A stretch of DNA of 64,000 nucleotides from JAQICJ01 sp041686345 (GTDB taxonomy: Bacteria > Myxococcota_A > Polyangia > HGW-17), in the NCBI GenBank assembly GCA_041686345.1, contig JAWLEA010000002.1, positions 1-64,000 on the forward strand, written 5' to 3'. Positions 17,685 to 25,694 of the stretch are shown here, in pieces. A program made the translations under genes and the position numbers. Numbering within the stretch: the stretch's first letter is position 1; each line of letters begins with the position of its first letter. The notes beneath the pieces were generated by a model that saw nothing but the letters and a program-made list of their open reading frames with translations, was not told the origin of the DNA and searched no databases.

Positions 17685-19871
17685 TTAAAAATCACGACGC
17701 AGGTCACTGGTCATCAATTTGGCAACTTCTTCCAGTTCATTGGCTGCATTCATCAAACCAATAAGTTTCAATTCATTTTCAACTTTGCTGATGGTTTCAA
17801 CATATTTTTGAAAATTTGAATATTTGGCATCGAAAACAATCAAATCCGTTTCCAATTTCTCATTATTTTCTTCGAGCTCAGCCAATTGTTTGTTTTGCTG
17901 GGTAATAACTTCCTGCAGCTTTTTTATCTCTTTGGAATTGAACCCATTGTCTTCTCTATCCATTTCCTTAATTTTGTAATTCATCTCATCAATTTTTGAA
18001 TTGAGAATATCGATTATATTGTTTTTTTCCTCGATATTGGCTCTTACCTGTTCTTTCAAAGTCTGAATCTCACTTGCGAATTGATTATTGCGATCCTTTT
18101 CGAGCAACAAAGAATCTTCAATTGAATCCATATAAAATTCGCAATTATCAAGACTCCCCATAACACTGGTCAAACTATTTCTACCGGCTTCCAGCATGGT
18201 CACCTTTTTATTGAGTTGTTCTTTCAAGATTTTCAATTTGTTACTTACAACCGTATTTTGCTTTTTTTCTTCGAGAAGTGATTTTGAATAGGATTCACAA
18301 CTTGATTTCAGGTTCATAATTCTTCTTTCAAGTTCTTCAATTTTCTTTTTATTTTCAGAATTTGATTCTCTTGTGGATGATTTGTTGATTTTTGCTTCCA
18401 ATTGTGCCTTGTCGGTTTTTAATTGAGCAATTCTGTCTTCAAGATCTTTCAACTTTTTGTGGAGTTCTTTGTCTTCAGAATCCTTAACTTTTCTGGTAAG
18501 GTTATCATTTTCATCTTCCAGGAAAGCAATCTTCAACTCAAATTTTGATTTTTCAGAAGCCAATTGGTCGATATTGTCTCTTGCTTTTTCCAGATTATTC
18601 TTGAGGCTTTTCATTCTGGCGGATAATTCATCATTTTCCAGTTTTAATTTTTTTACATCTTCTATGATATGATTGAAACGACTGTCCTGATTGTCTTTAT
18701 TCTCGACAACATTCATAACTTCTGCCAACTCATCGATTCTTTTGGAAAATTCAGATGAAACAGAACCTTCTTCATAACTATTGGATTTCTCAATCCTGGC
18801 CTCCAGTTTTGCATTATTGTTTTCCAATAACTCAATGGATTCATACAGAAATTTATTTTCTTCATAGAGTTCTTCCAAATCAATTTCTTTCAGTTCTCCA
18901 TCGGCATCCTTGTCTATTTGGCTTTCTCTGGTTTTAAGCTTTTCCAGTTCATATTGCAAAGCCTGATTATCATAATTGACTTGGGTCAATTTCTTTTCCA
19001 ATTCAACAATTTCTTTGGCAAGAAGGGAATTCTCATCATTGAGATTATCCCTCTGGGTTTTCAAATCCTCTATTATCTCGGTCTGTTCGGCTTTTAATTT
19101 TGCCAGATGACGATTCTTGCCAGCTATCACCTTGTTAAGAGCCTCCACTTTATTGTCTTTTTCCATCAAACTAAGTTTTAGTTTTTTATTGCGTTTATTT
19201 TGTTTTGTTGTTTTTTTCTTGAGTTTTTCATATTTTTCCTGAATTCGCTCAAAGTCTGCAGCACCTTGGCTGAGAAGATGCTTGAGGCGGGAAACGGTTG
19301 AAGGGTATTTTTGTAATTCTTCAATCTGCTCTTCCTGTTCGGATACCTTTTCCTGAAGACTGTTAATCCGAATCATAAATTCTTCTTCTTTTTTAAGAAG
19401 ATTTTCTATCCTTTCGTTAGTGGCAATAAACTTTTTTCTGTAAACATCAATATCGGCAGAATTTTCTTTAAGATTTTCATTATCACTTTCCTGCTGTAAA
19501 CAATTCAACTCTGATTTTCTGAGATTATTCCCCAATTCTTTAATTTTTTTCTGCAGATTTTTGATCTTTTTTTCTTTGGCTAATATTTCTCTTTTGACTA
19601 GAGAATTGAAATTATTTTGAAAAAAATTATCAAGTTCACCGGTATATTCAAAAATTCTTTCCAGTTTATTTTGAACAAAAGCACTGATTTTTTGAGTTGA
19701 TTGAGGAAGTTGTTGATCTTTTTCAAAATCATTGTTTTGAGAATTTTTGAGAAGTAAATACTTTTTTTTCCATTCTTCTTTTTCAGCCCAGTGGAACATA
19801 GTTCTTTCCCTGGATTTTTGCAGTTCCTCAGTTAAATATTCATGATTTGAAGTATCGCTGGAATTAGTCAT
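17685..19871 (-). CDS. Long coiled-coil protein of unknown function
   Basis: A 728-residue protein that is almost entirely heptad-repeat coiled coil, very rich in Glu, Lys, Asn and Leu, without signal peptide or membrane span. Only the first 30 residues and the last 40 look non-helical. The composition recalls SMC-like or cytoskeletal filament proteins, but there is no ATPase head. The start has GGAG six bases before the ATG. Upstream on the same strand, 210 bp away and separated by a hairpin element, is a Ser/Thr kinase; the two could share a promoter. A scaffold or polarity protein is possible but unproven. Confidence 0.7.
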   Translation of the reverse strand: MTNSSDTSNHEYLTEELQKSRERTMFHWAEKEEWKKKYLLLKNSQNNDFEKDQQLPQSTQKISAFVQNKLERIFEYTGELDNFFQNNFNSLVKREILAKEKKIKNLQKKIKELGNNLRKSELNCLQQESDNENLKENSADIDVYRKKFIATNERIENLLKKEEEFMIRINSLQEKVSEQEEQIEELQKYPSTVSRLKHLLSQGAADFERIQEKYEKLKKKTTKQNKRNKKLKLSLMEKDNKVEALNKVIAGKNRHLAKLKAEQTEIIEDLKTQRDNLNDENSLLAKEIVELEKKLTQVNYDNQALQYELEKLKTRESQIDKDADGELKEIDLEELYEENKFLYESIELLENNNAKLEARIEKSNSYEEGSVSSEFSKRIDELAEVMNVVENKDNQDSRFNHIIEDVKKLKLENDELSARMKSLKNNLEKARDNIDQLASEKSKFELKIAFLEDENDNLTRKVKDSEDKELHKKLKDLEDRIAQLKTDKAQLEAKINKSSTRESNSENKKKIEELERRIMNLKSSCESYSKSLLEEKKQNTVVSNKLKILKEQLNKKVTMLEAGRNSLTSVMGSLDNCEFYMDSIEDSLLLEKDRNNQFASEIQTLKEQVRANIEEKNNIIDILNSKIDEMNYKIKEMDREDNGFNSKEIKKLQEVITQQNKQLAELEENNEKLETDLIVFDAKYSNFQKYVETISKVENELKLIGLMNAANELEEVAKLMTSDLRRDF

Positions 19872-19916
19872 AAATTACTCCAATGAAAATAGTAAATTCC
19901 CAATTTTGACTAGTTA

Positions 19917-20078
19917 GTTCCCATCCCCAAAATGGATGTCATCGTCTGACGACGGAAATTGAATTAATCTGCTTTGTCATAACTTCTTGAAATAGTGGCA
20001 ACTATATCTGCGAAGTTATTCCGCGCATCTCAATCCAATTTCTTCCCCAGCCGAAAACACCACTTCTGGGATGGGAAC
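19917..20078 (-). repeat. 162-bp hairpin element, full copy (type 2, reverse orientation)
   Basis: The copy is 162 bp. Its minus-strand reading begins GTTCCCATCCCAGAAGTGGTG and ends TTTTGGGGATGGGAAC. Flanking hexamers are TAGTTA (19911-19916) and TAATTA (20079-20084), differing at one base. The second hexamer contains the stop codon of the adjacent kinase gene. Type-2 arms are present on both sides. Confidence 0.9.
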
Positions 20079-20081
20079 TAA

Positions 20082-20999
20082 TTATAACTTACCTAATGAT
20101 CTGATAAAATCAGAAAAATTAATACTGGAGAGAGGAATCCGTTCGTTGACAATAATCTGTTTTAAAAAATTCAAAGCCTCTCCACTGGTTGGTCTTTCCT
20201 CGATATTGGGGGAAAGACCTGATAAAATCAATTCCTGCAAAGATCCAGGAACATCATTTCTGACATCTTCGAATTTTAACAGTGTACCTTTTTTTTTGAA
20301 ATATATAAGGGGGTTTATCAAAGTAAGGCTTTCAAAAAAACAAACCATGAGAGAATAAACATCAGTTCTTTCATCTCCAACCACCCCATCCAGTTGTTCA
20401 GGTGGCATATACCCTTTTTTGCCGGGAACTTTCCTGAATTTTTTTAATCTGAATCCAGCTTTGGAGATACCAAAATCCGTCAATTTTATCTCACCAGCAT
20501 TGGAAAGCAGAATATTGGAAGGTGAAATGTCACGATGAACTATCCCGTCAATATCTTTGGATTTGATTTGTATATTATGGGCATAATTGAGAGCCTGTAA
20601 CAACTCGAAATAAATAAACACTGTAATTTCAACAGGAAAAGAAAGATAATTTTTGATCAATTTTTTAATTGCATTTCTCAAATCAAAACCTTCCACCCAT
20701 TCCAAAATAATATAGTAGCGGGTCCGATCTTCAAAAAGGTCAATTACCCGTACAATATTGGAATGACAAAGAGTGGAATAAATTCGAGCTTCACTTTTGA
20801 AAAGCTCAACCAGATAGGGTTTTTTGGCCAGACCAGGCAATAATTCTTTGACAGCCACATCAACTTTGATTCCGCCGGCATTTCTTCTAATTCCTTTGTA
20901 AACCGCCCCCATTCCTCCTACAGTGATTAGTTTTTGTATTTTGTACATCCCATCTTTTAGAACATCACCGGGATCAAGCGGATTATCATTATTTTGCAT
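20082..20999 (-). CDS. Ser/Thr protein kinase, bare catalytic domain
   Basis: A 305-residue cytoplasmic kinase without transmembrane or sensor domain. It has a glycine loop TVGGMGAVYKG, catalytic lysine in VAVKEL, catalytic loop GIVHRDISPSNILL, DFG in KLTDFGISKAG, and activation-segment end GYMPPEQ. The first glycine of GxGxxG is replaced by Thr. The HRDxSPxN loop is typical of Myxococcota-like kinases. The upstream ribosome site is weak. The stop codon lies in the flanking hexamer of a hairpin element, so the last residues may have changed on insertion. Possible targets are the neighbouring coiled-coil protein and the FHA-GGDEF protein, by position only. Confidence 0.9.
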   Translation of the reverse strand: MQNNDNPLDPGDVLKDGMYKIQKLITVGGMGAVYKGIRRNAGGIKVDVAVKELLPGLAKKPYLVELFKSEARIYSTLCHSNIVRVIDLFEDRTRYYIILEWVEGFDLRNAIKKLIKNYLSFPVEITVFIYFELLQALNYAHNIQIKSKDIDGIVHRDISPSNILLSNAGEIKLTDFGISKAGFRLKKFRKVPGKKGYMPPEQLDGVVGDERTDVYSLMVCFFESLTLINPLIYFKKKGTLLKFEDVRNDVPGSLQELILSGLSPNIEERPTSGEALNFLKQIIVNERIPLSSINFSDFIRSLGKL

Positions 21000-21278
21000 G
21001 AATTTATAATAATTTTTACCTTCAACAAACTCAAGAGAAAAAATCGGCTGTCAGTTGTTTTTCTAAACTTGACACCAAATATTCCCCGGAAAAGATTTCG
21101 ATTATTTCCTGATTGAATTGAAATAAAGTATTTTAATTACTTCAAACATGAGGAACAGTTCAATAATAAAGTACTATTAACTGATAAGGACATCTGATAT
21201 AGTCAAGCAGAAACTTATTATCTTTGAGATAAAAAGAGAATAATTGCTTTAAAAAGATTAAATTTGGAGTGAAATTCG

Positions 21279-22736
21279 ATGGAGTTTGAATACAGATTAT
21301 TGCTGTTGACTGATGTTGAAAACATTGAGAAAGTCCTTGCAAGTTTCAAACCGCTGAATCTAACTCAAACCTCTGATAACAAAATTTATAATGTCACTTC
21401 TAATCAGAGTAATTTTGCTTTTCAATTGCATCTCAGTTATTCCATCAAAGACTGTCTTAAAAAAATTAAAAAATTTATTTATCACAGTTTTCTGATCGAT
21501 GGCAATGCCAAGAAAATTTCACCTCTCAAATTTATTGAAATTTACAACAAATCTCACTATAGCAACAGAATTCTCAGTATCAGCAAAATTCTTGTTATTT
21601 TTCCGTTATCACCACCTTCTTCCCGCTTACTGCTGGAATTAGGAAAAAAACAAATCGGTGATGTCTGGGTCAAAGGACAGGATCATCCTCTGATTCAACA
21701 CATACAAAATATAATTATCAGATCAAAACCGGGGAAAACAGCTCTCTGCCTTGCCGGAGGGGGAATAGAAGGACTTATCTACGAACTGGGAGTACTCAGT
21801 TACCTCAACGATATCATGGTCAATAAAACAGTAAAGGACTTTGATATCTTTACAGGTATCAGTGCCGGTTCAATTATTTCATCAGCTCTAGTCAATGGAA
21901 TTCCCACAGAAGAAATAACCAGAGCTTTTTTTGCCGACTCTTCCTTGTTTAAGCCAATCCGGCCCTATAAGCTTTTTGATTTGAGTTTAAAAGAAATCAC
22001 CAGTCGTTTTCTCAATATTGCCCTTAATAAAAACAAAAATAAATTTAATCTTGAAAGCTTGACCAGCCTTATTCCAAACGCCGCTTTCAAAGGTGATATT
22101 ATCGAAGATGTCATTCAAGATTTTCTTTCCAGTCCCGGTCATACAGGTGATTTTAAAAAACTGGAAAAAGAATTGTATATCGGAGCCACCGATCAGGACA
22201 CCTACGAACACATAATCTTTGGTTCCAAAGGCTGGCAGGATGTTCCCATCCACAGGGCTGTCCATGCTTCCATGTCCCTGATTCCTTTTTATGAACCTCA
22301 ATGGATAAACGGACGCTGGTTCATTGACGGCTCCTTTACCAAAACATCAGAAATTGATATCGCCATTGAAAAAGGTGCCACTCTGGTTGTAATTGTGGAT
22401 CCTCTGGTACCGGTCAAAACCTCTCAAACCGGTTATGTCCGTGAAAAAGGGGGTATTTTTGCCGGGATTCAAGGGTTGAAAGCACTTATTAATACCCGTT
22501 TCAAGGAAGTTCTTCCCCACCTTATTGAATCCAACCCCAAAGTTGATTTTGTTGTCTTTGTTCCAGGAAAAGAAGATATGTCAAAAATGAGCGGAATCAT
22601 GTTCAGATATAGATACCGCCTCGAAATAGTCAGGATTACCAGGGAAACAGCTATGGCCACCTTCAAGGAAAAAGGCCTCAGAGTTAAAGATGCTTTCAAA
22701 AGACATGGAATTGAACTTTCTGTTCATAATACATAA
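21279..22736 (+). CDS. Patatin-like phospholipase
   Basis: A 485-residue protein. The patatin domain starts near residue 153 with the oxyanion motif CLAGGGIEGLIYELG. The nucleophile elbow is GISAG (Ser195) and the catalytic Asp is in FIDGSF (Asp350), completing the Ser-Asp dyad. It should hydrolyse phospholipid or other acyl esters. The first 150 residues have no recognised domain. There is no signal peptide, so it is cytoplasmic or exported by an unconventional route. GGAG lies nine bases before the ATG. It stands alone after a 279-bp divergent spacer from the kinase gene. Confidence 0.88.
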   Translation: MEFEYRLLLLTDVENIEKVLASFKPLNLTQTSDNKIYNVTSNQSNFAFQLHLSYSIKDCLKKIKKFIYHSFLIDGNAKKISPLKFIEIYNKSHYSNRILSISKILVIFPLSPPSSRLLLELGKKQIGDVWVKGQDHPLIQHIQNIIIRSKPGKTALCLAGGGIEGLIYELGVLSYLNDIMVNKTVKDFDIFTGISAGSIISSALVNGIPTEEITRAFFADSSLFKPIRPYKLFDLSLKEITSRFLNIALNKNKNKFNLESLTSLIPNAAFKGDIIEDVIQDFLSSPGHTGDFKKLEKELYIGATDQDTYEHIIFGSKGWQDVPIHRAVHASMSLIPFYEPQWINGRWFIDGSFTKTSEIDIAIEKGATLVVIVDPLVPVKTSQTGYVREKGGIFAGIQGLKALINTRFKEVLPHLIESNPKVDFVVFVPGKEDMSKMSGIMFRYRYRLEIVRITRETAMATFKEKGLRVKDAFKRHGIELSVHNT

Positions 22737-22747
22737 GTTTACACTAC

Positions 22748-22779
22748 CCGTTTCTCTGATCAATACTTTAAAGAAACGG
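22748..22779 (+). other. Hairpin between patatin and lipoprotein genes
   Basis: CCGTTTCT (22748-22755) and AGAAACGG (22772-22779) form a perfect 8-bp stem with a 16-base loop. No T-run follows, so it is not a standard terminator. It lies 12 bp after the patatin stop and ends 28 bp before the next start. Confidence 0.35.
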
Positions 22780-22806
22780 AAATATACCGACTAATACAGG
22801 ATTATC

Positions 22807-24618
22807 ATGAAATATAGACTTTTTTTAATTATCTTTCTTTTTTTCTCCTGCAAAAACAATAAACCTGAATTAAGCGAAAAAAATCAGGACAAAAAATCAC
22901 AGAATACTAAAAATAAAAACAAGAACACTGCTCGAAAAAAACAAAAGAAAAACAATCAAAACAAATTGAAAAATCGTTCCATCTTTAAATTAGAACTAGA
23001 TAAAAAGCTTTTTGTTTTTGACAACATGACCATTGCTCCTTCCTTTGTTTTTGAACAAAACAGCAACCAGGATATTTCAAAATTGGTTGATTTCATGAAC
23101 AAATGGGAAATAAACAGTTATTCCAGTGAAAACCAAAGATTCACTGCCCGGTTTCTGGCAAAATTGATCAACGCCCTTAATAATGATAAAAGCAAAAATT
23201 ACAAGAAAATCTTTAAATTGCGGAAATATGCTCTCTACCTGATGCTTACTAAAAACATACCTAATTCTGAACACTTCCCTCTTCAAAACAAAGAATTCGA
23301 CAAGTTAACCATAAATTATTTCAACAAGGGATATAATTTCTACAGCACTTCTCTCAAAAAGCTTAAAATTAATCTGGAAAAGGTAAAAAATGTTATTTTC
23401 AACCATAAGAAAACGAGTAGAATTTCGCGTCAATCAACTCTGGTGTCGCTGCAAGATCTATTCAAAAATTCCAAATCTGAAAATAATACCAAATTAGAAA
23501 CAATGATTTCATTTCTTACCAAGGGAAATCATCAAACCAAAAAGGATTTCAGATTTTTCCCTTTTGAATTCAGTATGCACCCCCAAAAGGGAAACGCTCC
23601 AAACATCTGGCTAAAGTTTCTTTTTCCCGAAAACAATGCCGGCAGTATTAAAAATAAAATCTCATCTATTCTTTCCTCCCCTCCCTTTAATTACGGAATC
23701 GAGTTGAATAAAAATAAATATTACGATTCTTATCTTCTGCTGGCCTCGGGAAAGTGTCCCCTTTGCTTTAAACCTGAGGATACTCCCGGCAATGCAAATC
23801 TTCCACGCAATTTAAGAAAAATGGACTGGGGAAAATATGGAGAAAAACTTATAAAAAAATTATTTGGGAATAAAGTAACTTCAACTTTTTTCAGTTGTAC
23901 CCCTTCCTATCTTGATTTTGTCTCCATCTACGAGCATCTAATTGCAAATTCTAAAAATATACCGGGGATATATCTCAACAGCCAATATATGTCCAAAAAT
24001 TTTAAAGATAATCAACTTCTTAAAAAAATCTGGCTTAAAGCGTTTTTGCAATATCTTTTTCTCAACAAAGAATTCAGTCGTGCTTTTTTCAAGCCGGATT
24101 GCCAGTTAATTCCAGTTTTCTTTACCGCCTACAAATACATAATACAAAGGAGTATCGGAAAAAACAATATTGAAACTTTGGCCAACGGCTATTATCTTCG
24201 AGGTCTTCTTTCCAATCATTTACCTGAAATTACCCGCAAAAATGAAGATGATATAGAACCAACAATTGAAAAAAGTAAAAATGATAAAAAGATATCCTTT
24301 GACAAATACGATTTTTTCTTTGATCCCAAACACCATCCTGTTCTGTTTGACCAGGACAAGTTAAAAACCAGGGTTGAACAATTATTGATCCAACTTTCCG
24401 GGATGCACGGTAATCCCGGACGCTGGCTCAAGGAAAATACAATACCTTTTGACAACATGATTTCCCCAGAAAAAATCAAGGAATTGAAAGAAAAAATATT
24501 AACCAAAGAAATACCTGATGCCAGAGTCTATCTTCCTGCCCATATTATTTTCAGGGGAGAAAGAATACATTATACCCACGCTAATGATGCCTCTGAACAT
24601 TTTATTTCTTTTTATTGA
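22807..24618 (+). CDS. Large lipoprotein of unknown function
   Basis: A 603-residue protein with a lipoprotein signal peptide (lipobox LFFSC, Cys at about 17). A 40-residue Lys/Asn/Gln-rich linker follows, then a mainly helical body. Two clusters of short motifs stand out: GKCPLCFKPEDTPGN (near 317, a CxxC pair) and SGMHGNPGRWLKE (near 532). The end of the protein (LPAHIIFRGERIHYTHANDASEH) is well ordered. I recognise no family. AGGA lies five bases before the ATG. It shares direction with the patatin gene 70 bp upstream. Confidence 0.7.
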   Translation: MKYRLFLIIFLFFSCKNNKPELSEKNQDKKSQNTKNKNKNTARKKQKKNNQNKLKNRSIFKLELDKKLFVFDNMTIAPSFVFEQNSNQDISKLVDFMNKWEINSYSSENQRFTARFLAKLINALNNDKSKNYKKIFKLRKYALYLMLTKNIPNSEHFPLQNKEFDKLTINYFNKGYNFYSTSLKKLKINLEKVKNVIFNHKKTSRISRQSTLVSLQDLFKNSKSENNTKLETMISFLTKGNHQTKKDFRFFPFEFSMHPQKGNAPNIWLKFLFPENNAGSIKNKISSILSSPPFNYGIELNKNKYYDSYLLLASGKCPLCFKPEDTPGNANLPRNLRKMDWGKYGEKLIKKLFGNKVTSTFFSCTPSYLDFVSIYEHLIANSKNIPGIYLNSQYMSKNFKDNQLLKKIWLKAFLQYLFLNKEFSRAFFKPDCQLIPVFFTAYKYIIQRSIGKNNIETLANGYYLRGLLSNHLPEITRKNEDDIEPTIEKSKNDKKISFDKYDFFFDPKHHPVLFDQDKLKTRVEQLLIQLSGMHGNPGRWLKENTIPFDNMISPEKIKELKEKILTKEIPDARVYLPAHIIFRGERIHYTHANDASEHFISFY

Positions 24619-24666
24619 TTTCTGGGCAAACTAACGCCTTTTCTGCAAACAATCCTTCCTTAACCT

Positions 24667-24681
24667 GTTCCCGTCCCAAAA
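24667..24681 (-). repeat. Isolated 15-bp terminus of the hairpin element
   Basis: GTTCCCGTCCCAAAA equals the reverse complement of the right end of the full element at 24768-24929. No matching second end or inner sequence follows, so it looks like a deletion remnant. Confidence 0.6.
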
Positions 24682-24767
24682 TACAAATTAGCTTTTTTGT
24701 CTATATCCGCCGATATTTCTCGGTTATCCCTGTATGCTTGGTAATTTACTTATTTTTCAACTAAATA

Positions 24768-24929
24768 GTTCCCATCCCAGAATGGGGGTTATTGACTGAA
24801 TGAGAAGTTTGCCTCAGATGCGCGGAATAACTTCGCTGACATAGTTGACACTATTTCAAGAAGTGATGACAAAGCTGATGAGGTATAATTACGCTTTCAG
24901 GCGATGACCTTCCTTTTTGGGACGGGAAC
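24768..24929 (+). repeat. 162-bp hairpin element, full copy (type 1)
   Basis: A 162-bp copy with exact TAAATA repeats on both sides (24762-24767 and 24930-24935). It has type-1 arms (TTTGCCTCAGATG and TGATGAGGTATAA). It lies in the convergent gap between the lipoprotein gene and the V-ATPase operon. Confidence 0.93.
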
Positions 24930-24935
24930 TAAATA

Positions 24936-24978
24936 GTTCCCATCCCAGAATGGGGGTTATTGACTGTGGGACGGGAAC
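24936..24978 (+). repeat. 43-bp internally deleted hairpin element
   Basis: This unit starts straight after the TAAATA that ends the preceding full copy. The left 31 bp are identical to that copy's left end and the right 12 bp are TGGGACGGGAAC. The whole centre is missing while both termini remain. Confidence 0.9.
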
Positions 24979-25098
24979 TATAGTAATAACCTTTACCGGA
25001 TAAAGCTTTGCATAACCCACCAGAGGATTCCCAGCCTGCAAACTTACCTGTGCAATGTAGTCAGAACCCCTGTTGATTTAAAAAAGGAAAAGGAAAGA

Positions 25099-25626
25099 TT
25101 ATTGCCAGAGAATGGCGAAAACGAAGGAGAGAATAGCATAAAATTCAGGCAGTACAGCTAACAGCATAGCAATACCAACACCCATTTTTTCCTGGTTGAT
25201 GGAACGAATACCTGCAGCACATACAACTCCTTGCCACCATCCGGAAAAAAGGCAGGCGATCCCGGTTGCAGTACCGGCGGCGAATATTTTAAGAAATACT
25301 TCAGGATCAAGACTGGCGAATTCTCCTTTCATTCTGCCAAAAAGCAAAATACCAACAACAAAAGAATAAAGTCCCTGAGTTCCGGGTAAAACTGAAACCA
25401 GAAGACCCATTCCTCGTTTTTCCTCTCTCATGCCGGCTACAGCTGAACCTGCAATTGAAAGTCCAATAGCACTTCCTGATAAACCTAATCCCAGCATACC
25501 AAGTCCGGCAAAGGCAATGAAATGATTCCAGTTGAGGGCTATACCACCAACTGCTGGAAGTCCTGAATTGAAAAATGCATTAAAAAATTCATAAGTTGTG
25601 CTGATGAGAGGCTGAAGTGTGATCAC
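25099..25626 (-). CDS. atpK: V-type ATPase proteolipid subunit K, Na+-type binding site
   Basis: A 175-residue rotor-ring protein with four membrane helices in two hairpins, as in bacterial V-ATPases. Ion-site residues correspond to those of E. hirae NtpK: LPGTQGLY in hairpin one (Thr83, Gln84), FSGWWQG (Gln132) and LPEFYAIL (Glu161) in hairpin two. In NtpK this set of Thr, two Gln and Glu binds Na+. The N-terminal 25 residues before the first helix are longer than usual. It is the last gene of the operon, 68 bp after subunit I. Confidence 0.93.
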   Translation of the reverse strand: MITLQPLISTTYEFFNAFFNSGLPAVGGIALNWNHFIAFAGLGMLGLGLSGSAIGLSIAGSAVAGMREEKRGMGLLVSVLPGTQGLYSFVVGILLFGRMKGEFASLDPEVFLKIFAAGTATGIACLFSGWWQGVVCAAGIRSINQEKMGVGIAMLLAVLPEFYAILSFVFAILWQ

Positions 25627-25694
25627 AGTATTTCTCCTTTAAATTTCTTCTACCCCGAAGAGTAAAAATAATATTAAATTTATGTTTTTAACTT

